Shown in pieces: positions 9,371 through 17,690 of a DNA stretch of 64,000 nucleotides. A program made the position numbers and the translations under genes. The DNA comes from Haloplanus salinus (GTDB lineage Archaea > Halobacteriota > Halobacteria > Halobacteriales > Haloferacaceae), in NCBI RefSeq assembly GCF_003336245.1, contig NZ_QPHM01000001.1, forward strand, positions 2,905,395-2,969,394. The letters run 5' to 3'. The notes below the pieces were generated by a model. The model saw only the letters and a program-made list of their open reading frames with translations. It made no database searches and had not been told where the DNA came from. How positions within the stretch are numbered: the first letter of the stretch is position 1; the number at the start of each line of letters is the position of its first letter.

Positions 9371-9883
9371 ATGACTGAGATTCCGGGAACCAAACAATGG
9401 AAACAACACCAAAGTGCGTTTGACCGAGTCCGCTCTATCATCGCTATAGTGTCCGAGCCCAAGTCAGCTGACTGGGTTGCAGAGCAGGCCCATCTTACGG
9501 AGAATACCACTCGTGACCACCTTCAGCGTCTCGTGGAAATGAATGTAATCCAGATAATTCCCGGTGAAACTGCTACCCAGTACGTATCTGATCCGCTCTA
9601 CACACGAATGCAGGCTCTCCGTGATCTTCTGGACGGGCACGATCGCGACGACCTAAATGAACTCCGTGGCGATCTACAAGAACGAGTCGAGGAATGGCAA
9701 ACCGAATATGACGCTGACTCACCGAGCGAACTTCGTGAGCTGGCAGCACATTTCGACACTGCTGCGGAGACACGAGAGATACGACGGGCTGCGAACGACT
9801 GGGACATCATTGAATATCGACTCCACCTCGTCGAAGATGCTATCGAAAACTACTCTGACTACGCTGGAAGCACTCCAGTCTGA
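9371..9883 (+). CDS. Winged-helix regulator, haloarchaeal DUF7342-like
   Basis: A 170-residue protein whose residues about 30-62 form a winged helix-turn-helix (ADWVAEQAHLTENTTRDHL then QRLVEMNVIQ), as in ArsR/IclR-like haloarchaeal regulators. The C-terminal half is helical and charged, with a final block DIIEYRLHLVEDAIENYS. This matches a family common on haloarchaeal mobile regions that I recall as DUF7342; the number is from memory. It usually comes with a second small gene immediately downstream, as here. It probably represses its own or neighbouring promoters, or acts as an antitoxin-like partner; neither is shown. Confidence 0.7.
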   Translation: MTEIPGTKQWKQHQSAFDRVRSIIAIVSEPKSADWVAEQAHLTENTTRDHLQRLVEMNVIQIIPGETATQYVSDPLYTRMQALRDLLDGHDRDDLNELRGDLQERVEEWQTEYDADSPSELRELAAHFDTAAETREIRRAANDWDIIEYRLHLVEDAIENYSDYAGSTPV

Positions 9884-9888
9884 CGCGG

Positions 9889-10113
9889 ATGTTCCCTTTT
9901 GACGGCAACTACGACCCCGAACAGGTATCTCACACAGTTTTGCTCGAACTACGACGTACCGTTGACCGACATACTGCCGTTCAACACGCAAGTGGGGAGC
10001 CCCGGGTCAGTTCACTCGTGTCGTTGCGAGACTTGACTCGACTATCCTCGGTAGTAGAGATCACGAGGCAATACAGACAATTCGCTGGTGCGCAGGTGAG
10101 ACTGATGACGTGA
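9889..10113 (+). pseudogene. Truncated partner gene downstream of the HTH regulator
   Basis: A 74-codon frame begins MFPFDGNYDPEQV 5 bases after the regulator. It contains a well-formed block LRRTVDRHTAVQHASG and SLVSLRDLTRLSSVVEITR, then stops at TGA 10111-10113 after GAQVRLMT. The block looks like a conserved domain start rather than random frame, and family members I recall continue further. An overlapping second frame reads ...SDADVPF just before the start, hinting at a lost or altered N-terminus. I read it as a 3'-truncated gene at the island edge. An intact tiny protein cannot be excluded. Confidence 0.4.
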
Positions 10114-10394
10114 AGTCAGAATTTGCGTTCAATTATAACGTCTCGAATGGATTTGATCAAGGACAAAGAGTCGAATCATCGAGTTTTCTTTCTTGTATAA
10201 CTTTATTAATAACATATAAATATTTGATTGGGGTAAAAACGTGGATTTAACACAGTCTCGATTTGATATTCTGGAGAGTGGCAGAAGGCAAAGGGGTCCA
10301 TCCCGTGACGGGTTGGAATCCAGACCATGTTTGCGGGGGTCCTTTATATAGAACCCCCTGCCGTCGTGCGAATCTGAATTGTGGTAAAGAAGGA
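10114..10394. other. Gene-free stretch between island and tRNA-Arg
   Basis: The left half is AT-rich (10130-10250). The right half contains a GC stem, gggggt at 10335-10340 with accccc at 10353-10358, around a TATA-like loop. This is where an island attachment junction would be expected, because the adjacent tRNA 3' end is at 10395. I see no open frame with coding character. Confidence 0.4.
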
Positions 10395-10469
10395 TGGGCG
10401 CTGCAGGATTTGAACCCGCGACAATCTGGTCCGAAGCCAGACACTCTGTCCAGGCTGAGCTAAGCGCCC
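10395..10469 (-). tRNA. tRNA-Arg (anticodon TCG)
   Basis: On the minus strand a 75-base cloverleaf folds cleanly. Acceptor GGGCGCT pairs with AGCGCCC followed by discriminator A. The D arm is GCTC...GAGT. The anticodon arm is TCTGG-CTTCGGA-CCAGA with anticodon TCG, reading CGA (Arg). The T arm is GCGGG-TTCAAAT-CCTGC. CCA is not encoded. Its 3' end faces the low-GC accessory region, which makes it a likely integration target. There is no intron. Confidence 0.95.
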
Positions 10470-10496
10470 CGTCACCCGTATTCGAACGCCCGCCGG

Positions 10497-10504
10497 TCAT
10501 AAAG
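10497..10504 (-). promoter_or_regulatory. Box A (TATA) of tRNA-Arg
   Basis: On the minus strand CTTTATGA lies about 28 bases upstream of the first tRNA base, in an otherwise GC-rich stretch. This is the expected archaeal spacing. Confidence 0.6.
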
Positions 10505-10629
10505 TAACCGATTCGCCCTACCGCCGCGGTGCCGTACGGCCCGCTCCACCGGCGTTACGACGGGCGGTCACCGGTCGACCGGACGCTCGAAACAGAACCC
10601 TTACTTCCACACCGCCGCCAGCGTCGAGC

Positions 10630-11562
10630 ATGGCAGAGGTCGAGAGATGGGGCGGGGCGGCGCTCGTCGCCGAAGACGTTCGTAAGCGCTACGGCGACAC
10701 CGTGGCGCTCGACGGCGTGTCGCTCTCGATTCCGGCGGGCGAGGTGTTCGGACTCGTCGGGCCGAACGGCGCGGGGAAGACGACGCTCGTCCGCACGCTG
10801 ACGGGGACGACTCGGTGTGAGGGTTCGATCGGGATCCTGGGATCGGCACCGGGCGCCGTCGACGCTCACCGTGTCGGTCTCCTGCCCCAGTCGTTCAACC
10901 CGGCGGACCGCCTCACGGCGCGGGAGCTGATCGCCTACTACGCCGGTCTCTACGACGAGGCTCGCCCCGTCGACGCCGTCCTCGACGACGTGGGTCTCGC
11001 CGACGACGCCGACACGTGGTACGAGAACCTCTCGGGGGGACAGCAGCGTCGGGCCTGCGTGGGGACGGCGCTCGTCAACGATCCCGACGTGCTCTTTCTG
11101 GACGAGCCGACGACCGGCATCGATCCGGCTGGTCGGCGGTCGCTCTGGTCACTGATCGACGGTCTCGCGGCCGGCGGGACGACCGTCCTGCTCACCAGTC
11201 ACTCGATGGCCGAAGTGGAGCGCCTCGCGGACCGCGTCGGTCTCCTTCGTGACGGGTCCCTCGTCGCCGTCGGCTCGCCGGACGAGTTGATCGTCGAGCA
11301 CGGCGGCGACAGTCACCTGCTCCTCGACGCGCCGAGCGTCGACCCCGCGGCCGTCTCGGCCGCGCTCGACGCCGAGGTGACCGCACGCGACGGCCGACTC
11401 GTGGTTCGGAACGTCGCGCTCGCGGACGTGGGCGCAATAGTCGCGGACTTGGAGGCCGCGGGCGTCGACTTCGACTCCTTCACGTGGGCCGAACCGAGTC
11501 TCGAAGACGTGTACCTCCAACTGACCGGCGAGGCGATGGACGACGGGAGGGTAGGCCGATGA
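10630..11562 (+). CDS. ABC transporter ATP-binding protein (ABC-2 exporter type)
   Basis: A 310-residue nucleotide-binding subunit with Walker A GPNGAGKT at 44-51, signature LSGGQQ at 134-139, Walker B LFLDEP at 155-160 and H-loop TSHSM with His191. The C-terminal about 80 residues (after GSPDELI) form the extension typical of CcmA/NatA-type drug or lipid exporters. It energises the permease encoded next, whose ATG overlaps this stop (ATGA). A promoter-like CGAAAC...CCCTTAC lies at about 10588-10604. Substrate unknown. The first gene of the core chromosome to the right of tRNA-Arg. Confidence 0.93.
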   Translation: MAEVERWGGAALVAEDVRKRYGDTVALDGVSLSIPAGEVFGLVGPNGAGKTTLVRTLTGTTRCEGSIGILGSAPGAVDAHRVGLLPQSFNPADRLTARELIAYYAGLYDEARPVDAVLDDVGLADDADTWYENLSGGQQRRACVGTALVNDPDVLFLDEPTTGIDPAGRRSLWSLIDGLAAGGTTVLLTSHSMAEVERLADRVGLLRDGSLVAVGSPDELIVEHGGDSHLLLDAPSVDPAAVSAALDAEVTARDGRLVVRNVALADVGAIVADLEAAGVDFDSFTWAEPSLEDVYLQLTGEAMDDGRVGR

Positions 11563-12311
11563 GCCGCGTCCGCCGCATCCGGGCGGCGTTCGTGGCCGCT
11601 CTGCTGGCGTTCACCCGCCGGAAAACGGCCGTCTTCTTCACGTTTTTCTTCCCGATCCTGATCATCCTGATCTTCGGGGCGCTGGTACAGACACAGCCCA
11701 CGGGTGGCGGCCTCTTCGCCCGGCCGCCGGCGTACTACATTCCGGGCTATCTCGGCGTCGTGGTGGTGTTCACGCCGCTATCGCGGGTCGGGAGCACCAT
11801 CGCCCGCCACCGCGACGGCAACCGCTTCGAGAAGCTAGCGACGACGCCGCTCCGGCGCTGGGAGTGGCTGTTGGCACACACCCTCGTCAACGTCGCCATC
11901 ATCGGCCTCGCGGCCCTGCTTCTGTTCGCCTTGGTCCTCCTCGTGACGGGCGCGAGCGTAATCGTCGGACCCGGCCTCCTCGCCCTCGCGCCGCTGGTGG
12001 TCGCCGGCGTCGCGTTGTTCTGTGGGTTGGGATCGATCATCGGTCGCGTCGCCGACTCGCAGGACGGCGTCATCGCCGCGAGCAACGCCGTCGCGTTCCC
12101 CGTCTGGGTGCTCTCGGAGACGTTCGTCCCGCCCGGGATGCTGCCGGCGTGGTTCAGGTCGGTGACGACGCTCTCGCCGCTGACGTACTTCTCCCGCGGC
12201 GTCCGCGCGGCCACTTCGGGCGCCGACCCGACCGTCGCCCTCCTCGTCCTCGCGGCCGTCGCACTCGCGTTCTTCGTCGCCGGCGCCCTCGCGGTGCCGA
12301 ACACGGAGTAG
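11559..12311 (+). CDS. ABC-2 type transporter permease
   Basis: A 250-residue integral membrane protein with about six hydrophobic segments: a first one FFTFFFPILIILIFGALV after an N-terminal basic stretch, then segments around residues 60, 105-130, 140-165, 180-200 and a C-terminal one ending AVPNTE. The pattern and length fit an ABC2_membrane (NatB/DrrB-like) permease. Start ATG 11559 overlaps the stop of the ATPase gene, so the pair is translationally coupled and forms one exporter. It ends 5 bases before the convergent stop of the PH-domain gene. Confidence 0.9.
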   Translation: MSRVRRIRAAFVAALLAFTRRKTAVFFTFFFPILIILIFGALVQTQPTGGGLFARPPAYYIPGYLGVVVVFTPLSRVGSTIARHRDGNRFEKLATTPLRRWEWLLAHTLVNVAIIGLAALLLFALVLLVTGASVIVGPGLLALAPLVVAGVALFCGLGSIIGRVADSQDGVIAASNAVAFPVWVLSETFVPPGMLPAWFRSVTTLSPLTYFSRGVRAATSGADPTVALLVLAAVALAFFVAGALAVPNTE

Positions 12312-12316
12312 CTGCG

Positions 12317-13918
12317 TTACGCGGCGTCGTTCGTCGTGGACCCGTCGGCGTCGCTCTCTGTGGGGACCGGTTCCTCCGCGTCGGCCACGTCGGCCGCGTC
12401 GGCCGCGTCGGCCACGTCGGCCGCGTCGGCCGCGTCGGCCACGTCGGCCGCGTCGGCCCACCCCCGCCGCGCCGCGAGCGACTCCCGAAGTCGCGTCGCG
12501 AGCGTCGCTCGCAGGTCGTCGGCGTCGGCGTCGGCCACGTCGACGGCGGCGGCGTCGCTACCGACGAGCGAGAGGGATCCCGCGGTGTCGGCGGTGACGG
12601 TCGCCACGCTCCACCGCCGCTGGAAGGGCGTCCGCGAGTCGATGACCGTCTGTATGCGGTAGTACGGCACCACCTTGATCCGTCGGCGAAGGAAGCCGTT
12701 GCGCGTGGCCAAGTGACGCTCGCCGAGCCAGTAGCCGCGGTGGCGCCACTTGAGGTGGGCGGCGACCGGCGCGAGGAGCGCGAGCGGGACTGGCGCGTAG
12801 GGCGGCCACGGGAGCACCCCCGCTGTGACGGCCTCGACGCCGTACAGAAGCGCCGTGAGGCCCCCGAGCACGAGGAGATAGCGGACGGCATAGCGGCGAC
12901 GGACGCGTTTCGGCGGCCGGCGGAAGTCGGGCGTACCGAACGACTCGATCCGGTTCGCGAGGGCGAACACCCGGTCCCGGCGGGCGAGAGGGACGGCCGC
13001 CTCCGAGCCGCTCTCGCCGCTCCCGGGGGCGTACCCCGCCGTCTCGATCCGGAGCGACGCGAAGCCGAAGTACCGCTTCAGCGGGTCGTCGACGACGGTC
13101 AGCGTCTGGACCTTATCGAGCGGGATGGAGCCGTCGTACCGCCGCAACAGCCCGCGTTCGTACTGGAGTTCGTCCCCGACCTGCGTCAGCCGGAACCCGT
13201 AGTAGTTGAGGATGGCCGCCGCCGCGCCGGCGCCCCACGAGACGAGGAGGACGGCGAGGGCGACGGCGACGACGCCGACGGCGACGACGGCGATTCCCGC
13301 CCCCGACGGGACGACTGACGACACCGCGGGGACGCTCCCCGAGACGAGAACGAAGAGGAGGCCCGGAATCCGCACGTCAAAGGAGAGGGCGCCGACGAGC
13401 GCGAGTTCGCGCGACGTGAGCGCGAACAGTTCGTCGGCCGGGGGTTCGGGCTCACCCTCTTCGCTCCCCTCGACGCCGCGTTTCAAGCGCCCGATTTCGC
13501 GCTGAAGGCGTTTGGCCTCCTCGAAGTCGACGAAGCGGAGCGAGGCCTCCGTCTCGCTCCCGCCGGCCGTCTCGAAGTCGACCGCTGCGATATCGAGAAA
13601 CCGCTGGACGACGTTCCGGCTGATGTCGACGTTCTGGACCCGGCGAATGGGGATCTCGCGGTTCCGGCGCGAGATCACCCCCGAGCGGATGTCGAGCGTC
13701 TCGGCGCCTAAGTCGTACTCGAACCGCTGGTAGTAGGCCACCTCGTACGCGATCAGCGCGAGGAGTGCGAGGCCGACGAGGGCGACGCCGACGACGCCGC
13801 CCGCCGGGCCAAACGCCGCCGACGCCCCCGAGGAGAGGACGACGGCGGTGAAGACGATGCTGCCCCCGCGCTCGACGACGCGATACGGGACCGAGAGCGG
13901 CGAGAGCGTCCGAGTCAT
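12317..13918 (-). CDS. Large PH-domain (DUF304/YdbT-like) membrane protein
   Basis: A 533-residue protein with several repeats of the bacterial PH (bPH_2, DUF304) fold, each announced by a membrane hairpin followed by a block such as RSGVISRRNREIPIRRVQNVDI, LLRRYDGSIPLDKVQTLTVV and the third NGFLRRRIKVVPYYRIQTVI. This three-PH architecture matches YdbT of Bacillus, whose partner YdbS is the small PH protein encoded just upstream here. The C-terminus carries an alanine/aspartate repeat (ADAADVADA...) encoded by a 27-base tandem repeat. Function in archaea is unknown; the Bacillus pair is linked to envelope stress. Same strand as the small PH gene with a 37-base gap, so likely one operon. Confidence 0.88.
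   Translation of the reverse strand: MTRTLSPLSVPYRVVERGGSIVFTAVVLSSGASAAFGPAGGVVGVALVGLALLALIAYEVAYYQRFEYDLGAETLDIRSGVISRRNREIPIRRVQNVDISRNVVQRFLDIAAVDFETAGGSETEASLRFVDFEEAKRLQREIGRLKRGVEGSEEGEPEPPADELFALTSRELALVGALSFDVRIPGLLFVLVSGSVPAVSSVVPSGAGIAVVAVGVVAVALAVLLVSWGAGAAAAILNYYGFRLTQVGDELQYERGLLRRYDGSIPLDKVQTLTVVDDPLKRYFGFASLRIETAGYAPGSGESGSEAAVPLARRDRVFALANRIESFGTPDFRRPPKRVRRRYAVRYLLVLGGLTALLYGVEAVTAGVLPWPPYAPVPLALLAPVAAHLKWRHRGYWLGERHLATRNGFLRRRIKVVPYYRIQTVIDSRTPFQRRWSVATVTADTAGSLSLVGSDAAAVDVADADADDLRATLATRLRESLAARRGWADAADVADAADAADVADAADAADVADAEEPVPTESDADGSTTNDAA
12378..12458. repeat. 27-base tandem repeat, three copies (nine 9-base units)
   Basis: Nine consecutive 9-base units, gcgtcggcc or acgtcggcc, in the order G-A-G repeated three times, so the higher period is 27 bases. 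It lies in frame near the 3' end of the large PH-domain gene and encodes an Ala/Asp/Val tail. Copy number is likely to vary between strains by slippage. Confidence 0.9.
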
Positions 13919-13955
13919 CGGTGTCGTCTCGACCCGCGGCGCCGGAGCGGTCGTT

Positions 13956-14417
13956 TCATACCGCGTCCTCGCCCTCGGCGCGGATGGCGAGTCGCTTCAG
14001 CCGTTCCCGCAGGTCGTCGGCACCGGCGGGCGTCAGCCCCGGTACCGTCACGTCCGCGCCGCGGGAGCCGGCGGTGTAAACGACGGTGCTCGCGAGGCCG
14101 ATCAGCCGCTCGGCCGGACCGCGCGAGGAGTCGACGTGTTGGATGCGGACGAACGGGACGACGGTCCGCACACGGGTGAAGACGCCGCGTTCGAGATAGA
14201 GGGCGTCGTCCCGTACCTCGTATCGCCAGACCCGATACCGGAGGAGCGCGGCCCCGACGCCGACGAGGAGGAAGACGGCGAAGACGGCGACCGGCACCCA
14301 CGCGGGCAGGGAGAGGGCGAATCGGCCCACCGCGAAGACGACGAGGCCGAGGACGGTGGCCGTGATGGCGGCCTGGACCGCCCAGACGACGCGAACCCGT
14401 GGGTGGAGCCGGTTCAT
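13956..14417 (-). CDS. Small PH-domain (DUF304/YdbS-like) membrane protein
   Basis: A 153-residue protein with two hydrophobic segments in the first 65 residues followed by one bPH_2 domain (RYEVRDDALYLERGVFTR, VVPFVRIQHVDSSRGPAERL, LASTVVYTAG). Start ATG 14417 was chosen over the ATG 18 bases upstream because it has a strong GGGGGGAG ribosome site 3 bases upstream and a natural N-terminus (MNRLHPRVRVVW). It is the first gene of a two-gene unit with the larger PH protein, matching the YdbS-YdbT pair of Bacillus. Confidence 0.87.
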   Translation of the reverse strand: MNRLHPRVRVVWAVQAAITATVLGLVVFAVGRFALSLPAWVPVAVFAVFLLVGVGAALLRYRVWRYEVRDDALYLERGVFTRVRTVVPFVRIQHVDSSRGPAERLIGLASTVVYTAGSRGADVTVPGLTPAGADDLRERLKRLAIRAEGEDAV

Positions 14418-14582
14418 CGTCTCCCCCCGCCGCAACGGTCGAACATACTAACGGCTTCCGGTCGGCGATTCAAATAGGTGCCGGGCACGGTGTGTCGGCC
14501 CGTGCGATCGACCGGACCCGCGTCCCGACGGGTTACCGAGACGGCACGGCGAGCCACCCGCGACGACGGACGAGACGCCGGA

Positions 14583-15689
14583 TCACAGCGCGTCGAGCAA
14601 CGCGTCTACGTCTCCGGCGGTGTTGAAGACGTGGACCGACGCCCGCACCGCGTCGGGATACGGCAGCGAGCGGACGTGAACGCCTTCGTCGGCGAGACGC
14701 TCGACCAGTCCCGCGGGGTCGTCGGCGGTGAACGCCACCAGTCCCGACTCGTAGTTGTGGGGACTCAGCAGCCGGTCGCCGAGCCCCTCCTTCAGACGGT
14801 CGGTCAGGCGCTCGATCCGACCGGTGACGGTGTCGTAGCCGAGCGCTTCGACGGTGTCGATGGCGGCGGTCAGGCCGTGGTACGGCGCCGGCGAGGTGGT
14901 CCCCACCTCCAAGCGCGGGGCACCGGGCTTGAGTTCCAAGTCGTCGGCGCCGGTGTCCGCGACGCTCCGGTACCCCACGACCCCCGGCGTCAGCTCGTCG
15001 GCCACCTCGCGGTCGACGTACAGGAACCCGGCCCCCCACGGGCCGAGGAGCCACTTGTGGCCCGCCGCGGCGACGAAGTCGGCGCCCCACTCGCCCACGT
15101 CGACGGGGACCTGCCCCGGCGACTGGACGGCGTCGACGAGGACGAGCGTATCGTGCTCGTGGGCGATGTCGACGATCGTCGAGATCGGTAGCTGCGTGCC
15201 GTAGTTCCAGGTGATGGAGTTACAACAGAGCAGGCGCGTGTCCGGGTCGGAGACGGCGTCGGTGAGGGCGTCGAGGTCGACCCGGCCAGCCTCGGTGTCG
15301 AGCACGGTCACCTCGACGCCCCGGTCCCGGAGGTTCCACCAGGGGATCACGCCCGCGGAGTGTTCGAGGTCGGTCCGGACGACGGTGTCGCCGGGCGCCC
15401 AGTCGATGGCGGCGGCGACGCGGGCGATGCCGTCCGCCGTGCTGTCAGTGAGCGCAATCTCCTGTGGGTCGGCGCCGAGGAAGTCGGCGACGACCTCGCG
15501 GGTCTCGTCGAACGTCTCGAACGCGGCGGGGTACGCGCCCTCTTCCACCGGGGCGACGTACTCGTGATGGTCGAGAAAGTCCGCCGTCGCGTCGACGACG
15601 TGCCGCGGCGCCGGGCCGGACGCGCCGGTGTTGAGGTAGACGCCGCGATCACAGGCCGGAATCGCCGCCCGGAGGTCTTCGGGGTCCAT
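14583..15689 (-). CDS. Class V aminotransferase (cysteine desulfurase-like fold)
   Basis: A 368-residue PLP enzyme of the class V family. The N-terminus YLNTGASGPAPRHV, the cofactor Asp186 in VDAVQSPGQ, and the Schiff-base Lys212 in AAGHKWLLGP are all present. The motif around ELKPGAPRLEVGTTS near residue 250 replaces the usual GTP loop. It lacks the conserved Cys loop of true IscS/SufS desulfurases near the C-terminus, so it may be a kynureninase-like or isopenicillin-epimerase-like aminotransferase rather than a sulfur donor. It stands alone: neighbours on the same strand are the PH pair downstream and an unknown protein upstream, with no overlap. Confidence 0.85.
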   Translation of the reverse strand: MDPEDLRAAIPACDRGVYLNTGASGPAPRHVVDATADFLDHHEYVAPVEEGAYPAAFETFDETREVVADFLGADPQEIALTDSTADGIARVAAAIDWAPGDTVVRTDLEHSAGVIPWWNLRDRGVEVTVLDTEAGRVDLDALTDAVSDPDTRLLCCNSITWNYGTQLPISTIVDIAHEHDTLVLVDAVQSPGQVPVDVGEWGADFVAAAGHKWLLGPWGAGFLYVDREVADELTPGVVGYRSVADTGADDLELKPGAPRLEVGTTSPAPYHGLTAAIDTVEALGYDTVTGRIERLTDRLKEGLGDRLLSPHNYESGLVAFTADDPAGLVERLADEGVHVRSLPYPDAVRASVHVFNTAGDVDALLDAL

Positions 15690-15725
15690 GCGATACGGTG
15701 AGGCCGGCGGTCACCTCAAGGTTTC

Positions 15726-16469
15726 CTAACCGGTCGACGCGAGCGCGCGTTCGACCCGGTCGCGGGCGCGATTCAGCCGCTCGCCGAGGTCGGCGACGTC
15801 GGCGAGAACGGGGTACGACGCCTCCAGATCGTAGTACAGATACTCACACAGGTCGGTCGGGACGCCGGGTAGATGGGTCCGGTGACCACGGATCGTCTCT
15901 TGACGGCGGAGTCCGACCGCGTCGACCCGTCCCTGTAACTCCCGGATCGTCGACCACCGGTCGTGCAAGTCGTCGAAACGCCGGGCCGGAACCGGCTCAC
16001 TCTCGAGCGGTTCGAACGCCGTCTCCACGGCGGCGAGGTCGTCTGCCGCCGTCGTGAGCGAGTCGGCTTCGCGGTCGAGGACGTCGAAAAACTCCTCGCG
16101 TTCGCGCCGCGCCGCGTCCGTCGCCCCGCGGACGGCGTCGCGCAGTTCCGGGGTCAACGCCGTCCCGCCGAGAAGCGCCGCCGCGAGGCCGTCGCCGAAC
16201 TCGGCGGCGAGGCTCTCGGCGACGGTGTCGCCGTACTCCGCCTCGTAGTGCGGGGCGCTCATGACCGTCTCCGCGTAGGCCGTCCGGACGCGCTCCAACG
16301 ACTGTCCGGACGGCTGCGGATCGGCGACGAGCGGCGGGCCGGTCGGGACGGTCACCGTCCGGATTCCGGCGACCCGCCCGTCGAACGCCCCCAGCGCCTG
16401 GTACTCGTCGCGGACCGTCGCTCGCTCCTCGGCGACGGCGTCGAGCGCCGCGTCGACCCGTGCCGTCAT
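15726..16469 (-). CDS. Conserved haloarchaeal protein of unknown function (possibly DUF7260)
   Basis: A 247-residue acidic, mostly helical protein, ATG 16469 (MTARVDAALDAVAEER). It has no signal peptide or membrane segment. Recognisable blocks include VTVPTGPPLVADPQPSG, YAETVMSAPHYEAEYGDT and the C-terminal RRQETIRGHRTHLPGVPT then LCEYLYYDLEASYPVL. These match a haloarchaeal-only family that I recall as DUF7260; the number is from memory. No catalytic residue can be assigned. Stop lies 36 bases from the aminotransferase start on the same strand, so co-transcription is possible. Confidence 0.75.
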   Translation of the reverse strand: MTARVDAALDAVAEERATVRDEYQALGAFDGRVAGIRTVTVPTGPPLVADPQPSGQSLERVRTAYAETVMSAPHYEAEYGDTVAESLAAEFGDGLAAALLGGTALTPELRDAVRGATDAARREREEFFDVLDREADSLTTAADDLAAVETAFEPLESEPVPARRFDDLHDRWSTIRELQGRVDAVGLRRQETIRGHRTHLPGVPTDLCEYLYYDLEASYPVLADVADLGERLNRARDRVERALASTG

Positions 16470-16682
16470 TCGGGGACACTACTCGCGGGTCGGCGTCGAT
16501 CGGTCGGCGGCGTCGAGCCGGTCACGCCGGCGCCTCGCTGCCCGGAGTCGCCCCGAAGCCCGGGGGCGGGTACGGAAGTCACGCGATCGGTCGTCATACC
16601 TCACCCACTCGTCGTGTCAAAATAAAAATAACGAACGTAATATATAGATTACTACTGAGAGGTGGGTAGCCGACGGCTCAGT

Positions 16683-16696
16683 CAAACGACCGTTTG
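16683..16696. promoter_or_regulatory. 14-base palindrome upstream of the DUF4349 lipoprotein promoter
   Basis: The sequence caaacg-ac-cgtttg is a perfect inverted repeat located 12 bases upstream of the likely TATA element (ggtttagg, 16709-16716), which itself is 28 bases before ATG 16740. Position and symmetry suit a dimeric regulator site; the regulator is unknown. Confidence 0.45.
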
Positions 16697-16739
16697 TGTC
16701 TTGAGTGGGGTTTAGGGCCGCACTGGCGTAGACCGACGC

Positions 16740-17660
16740 ATGAACCGAAGTCGATCGATCGCCGTGGTATTCGTGCTGTTGGTCCTGCTCGCCGGCTGTG
16801 GCGGCTCGGCCGGCGGCGCTCAAGCGGGCGGCGGCGACGCTGCGACCGTCGCGGAAGCAGGCGCGGAGGCCGAACGGGCGGCTGACGGCGGCGATGCGGG
16901 CGCCCGGGGCGAGGGCGGCGACACGAGCGGTCAAAGCGACGGCTCGCTCGCCGCCGGTCGGTCGATCATCCGTACCGGCGAGGTACGGCTCCGCGTCGAG
17001 AACTTCGAGGCGGCGCGGGCGAATCTGACCGCGGCCGTCGAGGCCCGCGGCGGCTACGTCAGCGGCTCGACCCAGCGCGTCCACGACAGCGGCGACGAGG
17101 CGTGGACCTCCGGCCGGGTCGTTCTCCGGGTCCCCGCCGAGAACTTCTCCGGGGCGATGACCGCCGTCGAGAGCGAGGGTCGCGTGGTCGAATCGAGTAC
17201 CTCGACGCAGGACGTGACCGAGCAGGTAGTCGACCTGCAGGCACGTCTCGAGAACCTCCGCGCCGAGCGCGAACGGCTCCGTGAACTGTACGCGCGCGCC
17301 AACGACACCGAGGACGTCCTCGCGGTGGAGCGCCGCCTCTCCGAGGTCCAGACCGAAATCGAGCGGACGGAGGCGCGTCTCCAGAGCCTCGAGCGTCGGG
17401 TGGCCTACTCGACCATCACCGTCGAGATGCGCGAACCCCGTCCGGACCGGCCCGCGCCCGACCAGTGGTACGACACGCCCGTCCTCGCCGCCTTTCTCGA
17501 CTCGGTCCAGGGCGTCGGCGTCGTCCTCCGCGCGGCCGTCGTCGGCTTCGCCTACGCCGCCCCGTACCTCCTCGTCTTCCTCACCCCATTCGCCGTCGCC
17601 GGCGGCCTCCTCTACCGCTTCCGGCATCGCATCCTCGGCGGCGGTGGCGACGGGGAGTAG
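16740..17660 (+). CDS. DUF4349-domain lipoprotein
   Basis: A 306-residue envelope protein. The N-terminal signal ends in a lipobox LLAGC with Cys20, followed by a low-complexity Gly/Ala/Asp linker to about residue 75. The DUF4349 domain then follows (SIIRTGEVRLRVENF, VLRVPAENFSGAM, DVTEQVVDLQARLENL), with a coiled coil at about residues 160-220 and a single membrane span near residues 255-285 before a basic tail. It is anchored at both ends to the outer face of the cell membrane. The function of the family is unknown. It has its own promoter with a palindrome upstream and stands alone. Confidence 0.88.
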   Translation: MNRSRSIAVVFVLLVLLAGCGGSAGGAQAGGGDAATVAEAGAEAERAADGGDAGARGEGGDTSGQSDGSLAAGRSIIRTGEVRLRVENFEAARANLTAAVEARGGYVSGSTQRVHDSGDEAWTSGRVVLRVPAENFSGAMTAVESEGRVVESSTSTQDVTEQVVDLQARLENLRAERERLRELYARANDTEDVLAVERRLSEVQTEIERTEARLQSLERRVAYSTITVEMREPRPDRPAPDQWYDTPVLAAFLDSVQGVGVVLRAAVVGFAYAAPYLLVFLTPFAVAGGLLYRFRHRILGGGGDGE

Positions 17661-17690
17661 GGTTTTGCGCTGGCCGTCCATAGCCCCTCT

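Noticed and set aside
1..10390. Insertion sequence or transposase that could have moved the defence genes
   Set aside because: I looked for DDE/HUH transposase motifs and flanking inverted repeats in the island and found none.
10247..10463. Short frames crossing the tRNA-Arg region
   Set aside because: They run through a clear tRNA gene and have no protein features.
12378..12458. Regular repeat that might suggest a CRISPR array
   Set aside because: The units are 9 bases with no spacers and lie in frame in a gene; it is a coding minisatellite. No CRISPR array or cas gene was seen anywhere in the window.
11864..13318. A 484-codon plus-strand frame rich in Arg and Gly
   Set aside because: It lies across the permease and antisense to the PH-domain gene, both of which have clear family motifs. 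It is a high-GC shadow.
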